Assembly (NCBI RefSeq): GCF_040683095.1
Contig: NZ_JBFBCI010000043.1
Location: 1-64,000 of the forward strand
Origin: Sphaerisporangium sp040683095
Lineage (GTDB): Bacteria > Actinomycetota > Actinomycetes > Streptosporangiales > Streptosporangiaceae
DNA length: 64,000 nt
Direction: 5' to 3'
Shown in pieces: positions 1 through 8,226 of the stretch; position 1 is the first letter of the stretch, and every line of letters starts with the position of its first letter. A model generated the notes under the pieces. The model saw only the letters and a list, made by a program, of their open reading frames with translations. It searched no databases and had not been told where the DNA came from. The position numbers were made by a program, and so were the translations under genes.

Positions 1-641
1 AGCGTGCCACTACCGGGGGAAAACCACACGAAGCTGGGAGGGACCGGCGGCGGCCCCGTCGGCTCCACATAACACGGACCCAGATCCTTCCACGCCGTCG
101 TGGTCAGCGGCGGCAGCCCCTGAGGATTTCTCGTCGCCTCGAAATCATGCGCCTCGGTCATCCCCTGAGTGGAGTTGAAGTAGGAGACGATCTGCCCGGT
201 CGAGTAAGGGATGCCCGGCCCCCATGCCGCGTGATAGCAGTCACCGGCGGCGGCCGTGGACGCGGTGCGCGGCAACGCCGGAGCCTTCGATGCCGGCGGC
301 TTCAACCCGCCCTTGGCAGGCTCCTTGGAAACCTCCCGCCGCACCTCCAACGGCAAAGCACCCTTCGGCCGCTTCGCGGGCGCGACGATCTTGGCACCTT
401 TTACATCCGCCTTTGTCGCCTCGGTCGGCACCAGTTGCGGCAACCCGGCCGCGGACCCCGTGCGCTGCACGGGAGTGTCCACATGGGACGAGTCCGCCCA
501 CGCGCCGGACGGGGGAACCGTTTGGGCAGTGGCAAGGGAAGTCAGGCCATCGGGAACGCCGACTCCCGAAATGAACACCGCGAACGCGGCGGTGAACATA
601 GTCGCAACTGACCGTCGCCGAGGCAACCACGAACGCCGCAT
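1..641 (-). CDS. Secreted protein, N-terminal part (runs off the window)
   Basis: The minus strand is open from an ATG at 641 to the window edge, giving at least 213 residues with no stop. An AGGGA Shine-Dalgarno sequence lies about 9 nt upstream. The N-terminus (MRRSWLPRRRS, then a hydrophobic stretch around residues 13-40) looks like an export signal. A Pro/Lys/Ala-rich low-complexity linker follows. Residues of about 135-190 contain an Ala-Trp, Tyr-Ser-Thr-Gly, Ala-His-Asp-Phe-Glu-Ala and a closing Trp-Lys-Asp-Leu-Gly-Pro-Cys pattern that recalls small chitin/cellulose-binding modules (CBM5/12 type). Pro-rich sequence then leads to the edge. The architecture would suit a large wall-associated or secreted protein; the catalytic or C-terminal part lies outside the window, so no function is assigned. 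Confidence 0.6.
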   Translation of the reverse strand, partial: MRRSWLPRRRSVATMFTAAFAVFISGVGVPDGLTSLATAQTVPPSGAWADSSHVDTPVQRTGSAAGLPQLVPTEATKADVKGAKIVAPAKRPKGALPLEVRREVSKEPAKGGLKPPASKAPALPRTASTAAAGDCYHAAWGPGIPYSTGQIVSYFNSTQGMTEAHDFEATRNPQGLPPLTTTAWKDLGPCYVEPTGPPPVPPSFVWFSPGSGT

Positions 642-1228
642 GAGCTCATCCCTGTAGCCATGCCGAAAAAGACCACAGCCCTCGCCTGACGAGCGAACGT
701 CGCGGTATTTACTCGACCCTGAACAGACCACCTTGAAGAACAGTCGAAATTTACGTGAGAGATGAGACGCCAACAACAGTGAGATGAATCACATCACAGA
801 TCGCAACGGAACAACACGCAGGCGGTGACCACCCGTCCATCCCATGTGCGGAGCACGTCCTCGAGCTTGACATGAGCGGGCGAGGTCAACTCGCAGATAT
901 CGGCGGTCGGGTCGCCGACCGTGGCCCTATCCCCTCACGATTAAGTGCGATGTACAACTCGACGACCATTACGGCAGGAGCAGAATGTCATGGAATATCC
1001 AATGACCGGGCGACGTCCAGCAGGGCTTATATTGAGCAATATTAAGGCAATGGGGACCGGGGTGGTCGGCGTGTGCGACATCGAATTCACTACGCCGGGC
1101 ACTGCGTCGCACGTTTAAAGTACGCGATTCGCTCGCAAGATGCAGCCAGTTCCCGCGAGTCGGTTGAGACGATAACAGAACACCTGAACCGACCAGGCGT
1201 ATCGGCTAAGAACTGTTGACAGAACGAG
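642..1228. other. Intergenic stretch without a convincing gene
   Basis: About 590 bases are visibly AT-richer than the rest of the window and contain no reading frame with actinobacterial codon bias. The only structure I noted is a short GC hairpin at 904-921 (CGGTCGG, loop GTCG, CCGACCG) without a following T-run. Together with the pseudogene and the IS remnant nearby, this looks like eroding accessory DNA. Confidence 0.5.
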
Positions 1229-1930
1229 CTACGCCGCAGTGGGTGGTCCGAACCAGGTGGTCAGCGCGTCATGGAGCCCCAGGTGGGTTCGGTCTCCCAC
1301 CCAGGCCACATATCCGTCGGGCCAAAGTCAACACGGCAGTGGGAGCGGTGACCACGCCAAGTACCGGAAGCTCCCAGATACCAACGTATTCGTCGTCGAT
1401 CAACTGAACCCGATCCGCCATGGAGTGATGTCGAGGCCGGGCGGGCTCATCGAGGTTGAGTAGCATCGGGCGGGCATCGTGCAGCGGAGTGAATACCGGC
1501 AGCGGGCCGTCGGCGGTGACCAGGTCGAGATCAGGCATATGGAGTCCGAGCAGCGGATGTCTCTCACCGAGGTCGTAATGAATGCCCTGACCATCATCGC
1601 GGCGAACCGTTTGCGAGGCTCGTCCATGCTGAGGAGCTCGCAAACGTGTCGCCCAAGGCCTTGCTTCGGGCGTTTGGGCGGCGAAGCGCGATCTGCGCCA
1701 TCGTGTTGCGCAGCACTCGGGCAGCGATCGGGTGCCGAGCGCCTCGCCGAGATCGCGCAGGGTGGGTGCACTGGTGTGTCCGAGGTGCTGTTCGGTCGCC
1801 ACGACCCGCACCGGCCCTCCATCATCCCCTTCATCGTCCGCTGTGGATGGACAGCCTCCTCACGAGGCGGCAGGCCGGGCAATGACCGGGGTGATCCCGA
1901 CCGCTCGAACCTGCCTGCGGTAGACGTCGG
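1229..1930 (-). pseudogene. Decayed FAD-dependent aromatic monooxygenase (C-terminal part)
   Basis: Pieces typical of class A FAD monooxygenases occur in order on the minus strand but in different frames. They are: VRVVATEQHLGHTSAPTLRDL near 1810-1750; ERHPIAARVLRNTMAQ-type sequence near 1740-1690; ELLSMDEPRKRFAAMM near 1640-1590; IHYDLGERHPLLG followed by MPDLDLVTADG near 1590-1500; DRVQLIDDEYVGIWELPVLG near 1420-1360; and PDGYVAWVGDRTHLGLHDAL ending at a TAG at 1229-1231. At least three frame changes are needed to join them. The segment that normally carries the AGDAAH FAD motif is missing between the first two pieces, so an internal deletion is also likely. The product cannot be made as one chain. 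The left and right limits are approximate. Confidence 0.8.
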
Positions 1931-1986
1931 GGTCATGGCCGCCTATTCCAAGGTCCCTTTTGTTGAAGGTTCTCAGGGTCCCGCGG

Positions 1987-2022
1987 GGCCGGGCCCGTGC
2001 GAAGGATGCGCGGGCCCGGGCC
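1987..2022 (-). terminator. GC-rich hairpin downstream of the nuclease gene
   Basis: The arms GGCC-GGGCCCG (1987-1997) and CGGGCCC-GGGCC (2011-2022) can pair with one bulge, and TGCG/CGCA can extend the stem inward. It begins about 10 nt past the nuclease stop codon. No long T-run follows, as is common in high-GC actinobacterial terminators. Confidence 0.5.
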
Positions 2023-2031
2023 TGGAGGGGG

Positions 2032-3825
2032 TTAGGGGCGGACGCGGACGACCTGGGGGTCGTGGTCGCTGGCGCGGTCGGCGTACTCGGCGTTGACGTG
2101 GACCACGTCGTAGTCGCGGTCGGCGAGGGCCGCGCTGGTGACGATGTGGTCGAGGACCTGCGAGTTGCCCTCGTACACGTAGCTGTAGCGCTCGCCGGAC
2201 GGCAGGGTGGTGATCAGGTCGGTCATCGTGGTGCCGGTGAGCAGGTTGGACATGGTGGCGGAGAACTCGAAGTCGTTGATGTCGCCCAGGACCACGACCC
2301 TCGCCGTCGGCTGCACGGCGAAGATCTGCTTGACGAACGTGTTGACGATCGAGGCCTGCTGGCCGCGCTTGGTCTCCGACCCCCGCGACGGCGGCTGGGT
2401 GCGGGCGTGAAGCGACTGGTCGCCGCCCTTGGAGCTGAAGTGGTTGGCGATCACGACGACCGTCTTGCCCTGGAACACGAACTCGCCGGCCAGAGGCTTG
2501 CGAGTCGCCGACCAGTTGGTGTTACGGGGGTCGATCCGCCCCGGGGAGAACGACAGCTGCGCCGCGCCGCCGTTCGCGACCACCGAGACCGCGGCGGTGG
2601 CGGTGCCGCCGGGCCGGTCGGTGAAGGAGACCCTGGCGGGGTTGAACAGGAAGCCGACGCGGATGTTGCCGCCGGGCTCGCCGCCATCGGCGCCATTCGT
2701 GGGGTTGATCTGCCGGAAGGCGTACGCCGGGCCGCCCGCCGCGGTGATCGCGTTGATGAGCTTGGCGTAGGTCTTGTCGGCGGCGACGACGGAATCGTTG
2801 ACGGGGCCGTTGTTGTCCTGGATCTCCTCGACGGCGAGGATGTCCGGCGAGCGGAGATTCGCGACGATCCCGGCGGCGAGGCGGTCGAACTTGGCCTGCG
2901 GGTCGCCCGGGTCGAGGTTCTCCACGTTGTACGTGGCGATCGCGAGCTGGTCGGCGGCCTGCGGGGTGGTGACCTCGGCGGCGAGACCGCCGTTCCGGCG
3001 GGCGCCCAGGGTGGTGGCGGCGATCAGGTACCCGCCGAACTGGTCGTAGTCCAGGGGGCCGATGGTGGGCCCGGTGAGGACGTCGCCGACGTTGGCCTGC
3101 GGGAACGGCGAGGACAGCAGGGACATCACCTTGACGCGGCCGGAGTTCTGCGAGCTGTAGGAGCCGTAGACGGTACCGCCGCGCGGGGTGGGGTTCTGCG
3201 CCGGTTTGGCGGTGACGAACATCTCGTTGTACGCGTTGGTCGCGCCTACCACGCGCGCGTCGTCGATCTGCACCCGCATGCCTTCCAGCGACTCGAACAG
3301 ATCGAGCGCGTAGGCGGACGGGTTGAGGGCGAGGGTCTCGAGGTTGCCCGAGGGGGCGTAGGCGGCCGGGATCAGCGCGTCGGTGAGGACGACCGGCGCC
3401 GGCAGGGGGTTTCCGGTGGAGCTCGTCGACCACGACGGCTGGGTCAGCTCGGTGAGCGACTGACCTCCGGCCGAGGAACCGCCGGGGTAGTACTCGCTGA
3501 CCATGCCGGTCACGCTGAGCTTGTTGCCGACCGCGGTGGCGGGCGTCGACGATCCGGTGTAGACGAAGATGCCCTCGCTGGTGCGGGGGTCTGCGTCGGG
3601 GGCGGGGTCCTGGATCCAGAAGCCCTTGCTCGACCCGGTGGAGCGGATCGCCGTGACGATGCCGGTGACGGTCACATTCTGTAGCGCCGCCTTGCGCGTG
3701 GTGCCTTGGATCGCGTGGATGGTGGTGGGGGCCGCCGCCGCGGGCGTGGCGAACAGCGCCGCCGAGGCGACGACCGCGCATGACAGCAGGCTCACGGTCG
3801 TGAGCCGATACCGCGAAGTTCTCAC
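2032..3825 (-). CDS. Secreted ExeM/NucH-type extracellular endonuclease
   Basis: The product is about 597 aa. I chose the GTG at 3825 because it is preceded by GAGAGGAA and starts directly into a signal peptide (VRTSRYRLTTVSLLSCAVVASAA, with an Ala-rich cleavage region); a more upstream ATG would add 40 residues that do not look coding. The N-terminal half (roughly residues 35-290) resembles the OB-fold-like and Ig-like regions of ExeM-type nucleases. The C-terminal half (about 295-597) is an endonuclease/exonuclease/phosphatase domain. It has IATYNVENLDP, the metal-binding Glu in DILAVEEIQD, ANHFSSKGGD, VVLGDINDFEFS, DHIVTS and a terminal ASDHDP. The family degrades extracellular DNA, often for phosphate or nucleotide scavenging. 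It is a single gene followed by a hairpin. No Pho box was recognised upstream. Confidence 0.9.
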   Translation of the reverse strand: MRTSRYRLTTVSLLSCAVVASAALFATPAAAAPTTIHAIQGTTRKAALQNVTVTGIVTAIRSTGSSKGFWIQDPAPDADPRTSEGIFVYTGSSTPATAVGNKLSVTGMVSEYYPGGSSAGGQSLTELTQPSWSTSSTGNPLPAPVVLTDALIPAAYAPSGNLETLALNPSAYALDLFESLEGMRVQIDDARVVGATNAYNEMFVTAKPAQNPTPRGGTVYGSYSSQNSGRVKVMSLLSSPFPQANVGDVLTGPTIGPLDYDQFGGYLIAATTLGARRNGGLAAEVTTPQAADQLAIATYNVENLDPGDPQAKFDRLAAGIVANLRSPDILAVEEIQDNNGPVNDSVVAADKTYAKLINAITAAGGPAYAFRQINPTNGADGGEPGGNIRVGFLFNPARVSFTDRPGGTATAAVSVVANGGAAQLSFSPGRIDPRNTNWSATRKPLAGEFVFQGKTVVVIANHFSSKGGDQSLHARTQPPSRGSETKRGQQASIVNTFVKQIFAVQPTARVVVLGDINDFEFSATMSNLLTGTTMTDLITTLPSGERYSYVYEGNSQVLDHIVTSAALADRDYDVVHVNAEYADRASDHDPQVVRVRP

Positions 3826-4134
3826 GGGGTTCCTCTCTTCGGGCGTCTGGTCAGGGGATGGAAAGGCCAGATGAGCCGCAAGGAGGGTCGCAAGATAGCG
3901 GATATGACGAAATGTCAGTTGATGCCGACAGGAATTACCGGGCATCGTCGAAACGCGCCGCTTACATCGTGGAAAGCCGGGTGACCAGCATCCTCGCCGC
4001 GCGAGAACGCGCCCGGCCGCCGTACCGGCCGGGAAACACGACGTGAAGACCTCGCGACGTGAGGCGACCGCCTCAGGCCGTCCGGCCGGTCCTGCCGGTC
4101 CGGAGCCACGCGGGACCGGCCGCCGGACGGGGCG
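3826..4134. other. Upstream region of the nuclease gene, no gene seen
   Basis: These 309 bases separate the nuclease start from the stop of the lipid kinase. A slightly AT-richer patch around 3895-3935 could hold the nuclease promoter (CTGACA and TATCTT on the minus strand, with a rather short 15-nt spacer). No coding frame with convincing codon use is present. Confidence 0.4.
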
Positions 4135-5019
4135 TCAGGGGGCCGGGGCGAGGACGCGCAGGGCGCCGGGGACGATCTCGCAGGCGAGTGGGAGGGGGCC
4201 GAGGCGCTCGCCGTCGGCGTAGGCGACGACGTCCGGGGCCTGGACCGTTACCTGCCGGGCACGGTGGGTCGTGATGGCGGGGTGGCCGAGGTGGGTGCCC
4301 CGGTAGACGCGGGGGAAGACCCGCAGGAACGCCGCCGTGCGCATCGGGCCGACCACGAGCACGTCGAGCAGGCCGTCGTCGGGGACGGCCTGGGGGCACA
4401 CCCGCATGCCCGCGCCGTAGGAGCCGGTGTTGGCGACGGCCACCAGCATGGCCTCGCGTTCGGCGGTCTCGCCGTCCAGGGTGAGCGTGAAGGGGACGGG
4501 CGCGAAGGACCGCAGTTCCTGGAGCATCGCCAGCAGGTACTTGGCCGCGCCGGGCGGGCGGGTGAGCCGGTTGGCCCGCTCGTTGACCTTGGAGTCGAAG
4601 CCGCAGGCCATCACCCCGGCGAACCACTCGCCGCCGCCGGTCCTGGCCGCGTCGACCACCCGCGCCCTGCCCGCGGCGACGACACCGGCCGCCGCCAGCG
4701 GGTCCTTGTGGGGGATGCCGAGGGCGGCGGCGATGTCGTTGCCCGTGCCCGCCGGGATGACGCCGAGCGGGACGTCGCTGCCGGCGACGGCCTGGAGCGC
4801 CAGGTGCACGAGCCCGTCGCCGCCGAACGCGACCAGCGCCTCCGGCTGTTCGGCGACGGCGGTGCACGCGCGTTCGAGCGCGTCGTCGGCCGAGGCGCCC
4901 ACGATGACCGACACCGGCCGGCCGCCCTCGCGCAGCCGGCGCACGACCGGGTCGAGCAGGCGCAGGGTGCGGCCGCCACGGGCCGCGGGGTTCACGAGGA
5001 CTACGAGCTCACCGGCCAT
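4135..5019 (-). CDS. Diacylglycerol/lipid kinase family protein (DagK/YegS type)
   Basis: The 294-aa protein has the catalytic-domain hallmarks of the DAGK family: VVLVNPAARGG at the N-terminus, AFGGDGLVHLAL (GGDG nucleotide-binding motif, around residues 64-75) and VIPAGTGNDIAAALG (around 87-101). The C-terminal half carries the conserved beta-domain with DGLLDVLVV and DGERLGPLP. Members phosphorylate diacylglycerol, sphingoid or related lipids with ATP at the inner membrane face; the exact lipid cannot be read from sequence. It starts at ATG 5019 with only a weak Shine-Dalgarno sequence. It appears monocistronic. Confidence 0.88.
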   Translation of the reverse strand: MAGELVVLVNPAARGGRTLRLLDPVVRRLREGGRPVSVIVGASADDALERACTAVAEQPEALVAFGGDGLVHLALQAVAGSDVPLGVIPAGTGNDIAAALGIPHKDPLAAAGVVAAGRARVVDAARTGGGEWFAGVMACGFDSKVNERANRLTRPPGAAKYLLAMLQELRSFAPVPFTLTLDGETAEREAMLVAVANTGSYGAGMRVCPQAVPDDGLLDVLVVGPMRTAAFLRVFPRVYRGTHLGHPAITTHRARQVTVQAPDVVAYADGERLGPLPLACEIVPGALRVLAPAP

Positions 5020-5051
5020 TACCGGAACATATCCGCACCAGACCGGCTGAT

Positions 5052-5163
5052 CTAGGGCGTGTCCCTAGATCATGGAGTTCGGGGTGCGGAGCCAGATCCT
5101 GATCGATGCGACGTAGCTGGTGCCCTGGTAGATGAACTGGCGTTTGTCGGTGCGTAGGTATAC
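5052..5163 (-). mobile_element. 3' remnant of an IS5-family (IS427-like) insertion sequence
   Basis: Minus-strand frame 5163-5065 reads VYLRTDKRQFIYQGTSYVAS then IRIWLRTPNSMI and a TAG. This matches from memory the conserved transposase ending (RYDKRDxxxxGTxxVASIRIWLRDP) of IS5-type elements common in actinomycetes. Its third codon positions are much less GC-biased than in neighbouring genes. Immediately beyond the stop lies GGGCGTGTCC (5055-5064), which looks like a terminal inverted repeat, abutting a CTAG (5052-5055), a typical target for this group. The rest of the element is absent: the PadR promoter begins about 40 bp away. Confidence 0.6.
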
Positions 5164-5203
5164 GGGCTGTCCCCATTGCTGACCGGGACCGACAAGGCAT
5201 ATA

Positions 5204-5229
5204 CCCGTATACGAATGATAGTATTCGGG
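5204..5229. promoter_or_regulatory. Imperfect inverted repeat over the padR promoter/start
   Basis: CCCGTATAC (5204-5212) and GTATTCGGG (5221-5229) form an inverted repeat with 8 of 9 matching positions. TAGTAT at 5219-5224 fits a -10 box. The padR ATG follows at 5231 with no Shine-Dalgarno sequence, so transcription probably starts at or next to the ATG (leaderless). PadR regulators commonly bind such dyads in their own promoters; autoregulation is inferred. Confidence 0.5.
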
Positions 5230-5230
5230 C

Positions 5231-5794
5231 ATGCCCTTGACCGCGGTGGACAATCCACTGACCCTGCGGCTGCTCGGCCTTCTGGTGGAGCAGCCGATGC
5301 ACCAATACGCGCTGGCGGTTGCACTTAACGAGCGCTATCCGTACCTGCACGCCAAAAGCGGCTCCGTCTACACGCTCGTACGGTCGATGGCGGTAGCCGG
5401 ATGGGTGGCCCCGACCGGAGTCGAGCAGATGGGCAACCGCCCGTCGCGTACCGTCTACGCCCTGACCGATCAAGGCTGGGACATCTTCAAGGAACGGGTG
5501 CGGCGGCAGATCCGCGAGGCCAAGGTGACCACCTCGGCGTTCGTGGACGCCATGGCCTATCTCGGCGCGCTGGACCGGGCCGAAGCCCCGCAGCTACTGC
5601 GCGGGCGACAGGAGTCGCTGGAGGAGCGGATCGCGGAGCTGGAGCAGGCGAGCGACCCCGGCTTGCCGGAGATCACCATGATCGAGGTCGACTTCGTCCT
5701 GTACCAACTACGCGCCGAAGCGGAATGGATCCACGCGCTGATCGCACGCATCGACCTTGGCGAGCTGGCATGGCCGGCAAAGGGACAGACATGA
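5231..5794 (+). CDS. PadR-family transcriptional regulator
   Basis: The 187-aa protein begins with a PadR winged-helix domain: LTLRLLGLLVEQPMHQYALA, then YPYLHAKSGSVYTLVRSM as recognition region, and the wing GVEQMGNRPSRTVYALTDQG. A C-terminal helical dimerisation region of the Vir_act_alpha_C type follows (LEERIAELEQASDPG and a long amphipathic helix). PadR proteins are usually repressors relieved by small ligands. It overlaps the next gene by 4 bp (ATGA), so the two are translationally coupled and probably share the repressed promoter in front of padR. The ATG at 5231 is chosen because homology starts within a few residues and a -10 box lies just upstream. Confidence 0.9.
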   Translation: MPLTAVDNPLTLRLLGLLVEQPMHQYALAVALNERYPYLHAKSGSVYTLVRSMAVAGWVAPTGVEQMGNRPSRTVYALTDQGWDIFKERVRRQIREAKVTTSAFVDAMAYLGALDRAEAPQLLRGRQESLEERIAELEQASDPGLPEITMIEVDFVLYQLRAEAEWIHALIARIDLGELAWPAKGQT

Positions 5795-6771
5795 GCGGAT
5801 TGACCTACGGCATCTACGCGGCCAACCAGGTCGCCGCCACGGCGGGCCCGCCGGACGACCCCGCGGCCATCGACGACCTGGTCGGCGGGCTGAGCGGCGG
5901 ACGGCCCTTCGTCGTCCGCGAATACATGCACTTCCTGGGAACGCCCGCAGACCCCGAAAAGGCGCAGGTCCTGGCGCCCATGCGGCGGATGCGCGCGCTG
6001 ACCATGCCCGACCAGTGGTACAGCACAGGGAACCGCAGGCTCGACTTGGTCCTGTGCTATCTGCCCGCCGAGTGCGACCTCGACGGGTGGCTGGCCTTCA
6101 TCGAGCAGGCCATTCGCCGATACGGGGCTATCGCGCGCTTCCTGCAGATCACCCTGGAGCCCAACTTCAAGCTGCCCTGGATCGACGGCAGTTCCCCCGG
6201 AGTCCTCGACGCCCTCACCTCCGGGACGTGCCACGCCCGGCGCCTGCTCGACGCAGCGGGCCACCGTGACGTCCGCCTCGGCTTCTCCGTCGCCGAACCG
6301 CCCGAATTCCTCGGCGGCGACGAGGAATTCTGGGCGCACCTGGAGGCGCTCACTCCTGCGGACTTCGCGGCCCACGTCGACTACATGGGCCTGGGGCTCT
6401 ATCCGGACGCCTTCTCTCCCGTACCCGAACCCGCCCTGGCCGGGCTCACCGAGCACGCACTGCGCCACCTGCGCGAGCACAGCATGCCCCGCGCCCACCT
6501 CGGCCCGGACGTGCCCATTCACGTCGCCGAGAACGGCACCCCCACCGGGCCCGACCGCACGCCCGAAGACCAGGCCGCCCGGCTCGACATCATGATCCGT
6601 ACGGTGGCCGCCGCCGCCACACGCTACAACGTCACTCACTACGAGCTGTTCGGTCTGCGTGACGCCGACTCCGCCCGTGCCGAACCGACCGCCCAACTCG
6701 GGCTGACCACCAGCGGCTACCAGCCCAAGCCCGCCTACGACGTCTACCGCAAGTTGATCGCCGAAGGGTGA
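5791..6771 (+). CDS. TIM-barrel glycoside-hydrolase-like protein of unknown substrate
   Basis: The 326-aa product starts at the ATG overlapping the padR stop. No signal peptide is seen, so it is probably cytoplasmic. Alternating short strands and helices fit a (beta/alpha)8 barrel. LQITLEPNF (around residue 130) resembles the NEP acid/base motif of glycoside hydrolase clan A, and IHVAENGTP (around 245) resembles the nucleophile loop (xxENG) of that clan. The Asn that normally precedes the acid/base Glu is replaced by Leu. YMGLGLYPDAF and HYELFGLRDADS near the end also fit late barrel strands. I do not recognise a named family. Pairing with PadR suggests inducible use of a glycoside or similar compound; this is inference. 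Confidence 0.6.
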   Translation: MSGLTYGIYAANQVAATAGPPDDPAAIDDLVGGLSGGRPFVVREYMHFLGTPADPEKAQVLAPMRRMRALTMPDQWYSTGNRRLDLVLCYLPAECDLDGWLAFIEQAIRRYGAIARFLQITLEPNFKLPWIDGSSPGVLDALTSGTCHARRLLDAAGHRDVRLGFSVAEPPEFLGGDEEFWAHLEALTPADFAAHVDYMGLGLYPDAFSPVPEPALAGLTEHALRHLREHSMPRAHLGPDVPIHVAENGTPTGPDRTPEDQAARLDIMIRTVAAAATRYNVTHYELFGLRDADSARAEPTAQLGLTTSGYQPKPAYDVYRKLIAEG

Positions 6772-6836
6772 GCGCCCCTCGGCCCATGGCCGCGCCGTGG
6801 CGGCGCGGCGCGCAGACCCCGCCTGGGCATGGCGAA

Positions 6837-6864
6837 GCCGCCGCACGGCGAGGCGTGCGGCGGC
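6837..6864. terminator. Perfect 10-bp hairpin between convergent genes
   Basis: GCCGCCGCAC (6837-6846), an 8-nt loop and GTGCGGCGGC (6855-6864) form a perfect stem just after tatC on the minus strand and about 65 nt past the glycosidase-like gene. Its place between convergent genes supports a bidirectional terminator. Confidence 0.7.
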
Positions 6865-6877
6865 GTGGTCGGTTCAG

Positions 6878-7741
6878 CTAGTCCAGGGGCGGGCCGGCGA
6901 CGGGGCCGTCCAGTTCCTCGGCCAGCTCGCGCTGGCGCTGGGCTTCGAGCTGTTCCTTCTTGCGATCGTGGAAGTACATGAAGATCTCCGCGATCAGGAA
7001 CATGCCGACCATCGGCACGGCCAGCGCCAGCATGGTGATCGGGTCCTGACTGGGCGTCGCCACGGCGGCGAACACGAACATCAGGAAGATCACCATGCGC
7101 TGGTGCTTGCTGACCACCTTGAACGGCAGCACGCCGATGAGGTTGAGGAACACCATCAGCAATGGCAGCTCGAACGAGAGCCCGAAGATGACCAGCATCG
7201 CCATCATGAACCCGACGTACTGGTCCATGCTGATGAGCGGGATCACGTTGCCGGGGGCGAAGCCCAGCAGCAGGGCCAGGCCCTTGTCCATCGTGAAGTA
7301 CGCCAGCGCCGCGCCAGCCACGAACAGCGGGACCGCCAGCGCCAGGAACGTGATCGAGTACCGGCGCTCGTTGCGGTAGAGCCCCGGGGTGACGAAGGCC
7401 CAGACCTGGTACAGCCAGATCGGCGCGGCCACCACGGCGCCGAACATCAGGGCGACCTGAAGGTTCACCATGAAGCCTTCGAAGACGCCCTGGATCACCA
7501 GCGTGCACTCGTTGTTGAGCTTGTGCGCGGCGGGCAGGCGGCAGTACGGACCGGTCATGAACGTCCACAACCGGTCGAAGAAGACGAAGCCGATCACGGT
7601 GCCGACGATCAGGCCGAGCATGGCCTTGACCAGACGGTTGCGCAGCTCACGGAGGTGATCCATGAGCGACATGCGCCCCTCGGATTCGGGGGCGGCAGCC
7701 TGGCCGTTGTCGGCCGGGCTCGACCGTTTCAGCAGTGCCAT
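6878..7741 (-). CDS. tatC: Sec-independent (Tat) translocase subunit TatC
   Basis: The 287-aa protein has six predicted membrane helices and the signature MSLMDHLRELRNRLVKAMLG near the N-terminus, the site that recognises twin-arginine signals. Other conserved parts are the FVTPGLYRNERR loop and FGLSFELPLLMVFLNLIG. TatC forms the receptor core of the twin-arginine pathway that exports folded proteins. The charged C-terminus is short. It lies 56 bp downstream of tatA in the same direction. No tatB is in the window; in actinobacteria it normally lies elsewhere. Confidence 0.96.
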   Translation of the reverse strand: MALLKRSSPADNGQAAAPESEGRMSLMDHLRELRNRLVKAMLGLIVGTVIGFVFFDRLWTFMTGPYCRLPAAHKLNNECTLVIQGVFEGFMVNLQVALMFGAVVAAPIWLYQVWAFVTPGLYRNERRYSITFLALAVPLFVAGAALAYFTMDKGLALLLGFAPGNVIPLISMDQYVGFMMAMLVIFGLSFELPLLMVFLNLIGVLPFKVVSKHQRMVIFLMFVFAAVATPSQDPITMLALAVPMVGMFLIAEIFMYFHDRKKEQLEAQRQRELAEELDGPVAGPPLD

Positions 7742-7797
7742 CCGGCGTCCCTGTCTTCGCGGGCGGTCAGGTCATGCGGGTCGTGCGGGGCCCGCGC

Positions 7798-8160
7798 TCA
7801 GACGGAGCCCTGGTCCTTGGGGCCCTGGGCGGCGGAGGTGCCGCTGACGGTCGCCTCGCCGGCGCGCGCCCCGGAGACGGTGCGCAGCTTGGCGTTCTCC
7901 TCCTCCAGCAGGCGCAGCCGCTCCTCGACGGACGGCGCCGGGGGCTGGAGGGGCTGCGGCTGGACCACGATGGGCTGCGCCGAGGCCTGCGCGGTGGCCG
8001 CCCTGGCGTCGTCCTCCTCGTGGAGCTTGGTGGTCTCCTTCTTGAACAACCGCAGCGACTGGCCCAGCGCGCGCGCGGTGTCGGGAAGCTTCTTGGCGCC
8101 GAAGAGCAGCACCAGGACCAGCCCGATGATGATCAGCTCGGGCGCACCCAATCCACCCAT
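7798..8160 (-). CDS. tatA: Twin-arginine translocase subunit TatA/TatE family
   Basis: The 120-aa protein has the usual layout: a single N-terminal helix (ELIIIGLVLVLLFGAKKLPD) with the FGxKKLPD hinge, an amphipathic helix (ARALGQSLRLFKKETTKL) and a polar tail. TatA multimerises to form the transport path for folded substrates. The tail is longer than usual and ends in a predicted coiled coil (SVEERLRLLEEENAKLR), which typical TatA lacks; TatB is the component with the longer helix, so a TatB-like role cannot be fully excluded. The ATG at 8160 follows AAGGATG. It is in an operon with tatC downstream. Confidence 0.92.
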   Translation of the reverse strand: MGGLGAPELIIIGLVLVLLFGAKKLPDTARALGQSLRLFKKETTKLHEEDDARAATAQASAQPIVVQPQPLQPPAPSVEERLRLLEEENAKLRTVSGARAGEATVSGTSAAQGPKDQGSV

Positions 8161-8226
8161 GTCACATCCTTACAGCAGAGCGACGTGCAATCTCAGGTCG
8201 ATCGTACGCTCTGCGGGATGGTTACT

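Noticed and set aside
1960..3684. 574-codon plus-strand frame opposite the nuclease gene
   Set aside because: It is the complement of a well-supported gene with signal peptide and nuclease motifs; the plus-strand translation is Val/Gly/Arg-rich with no recognisable domain.
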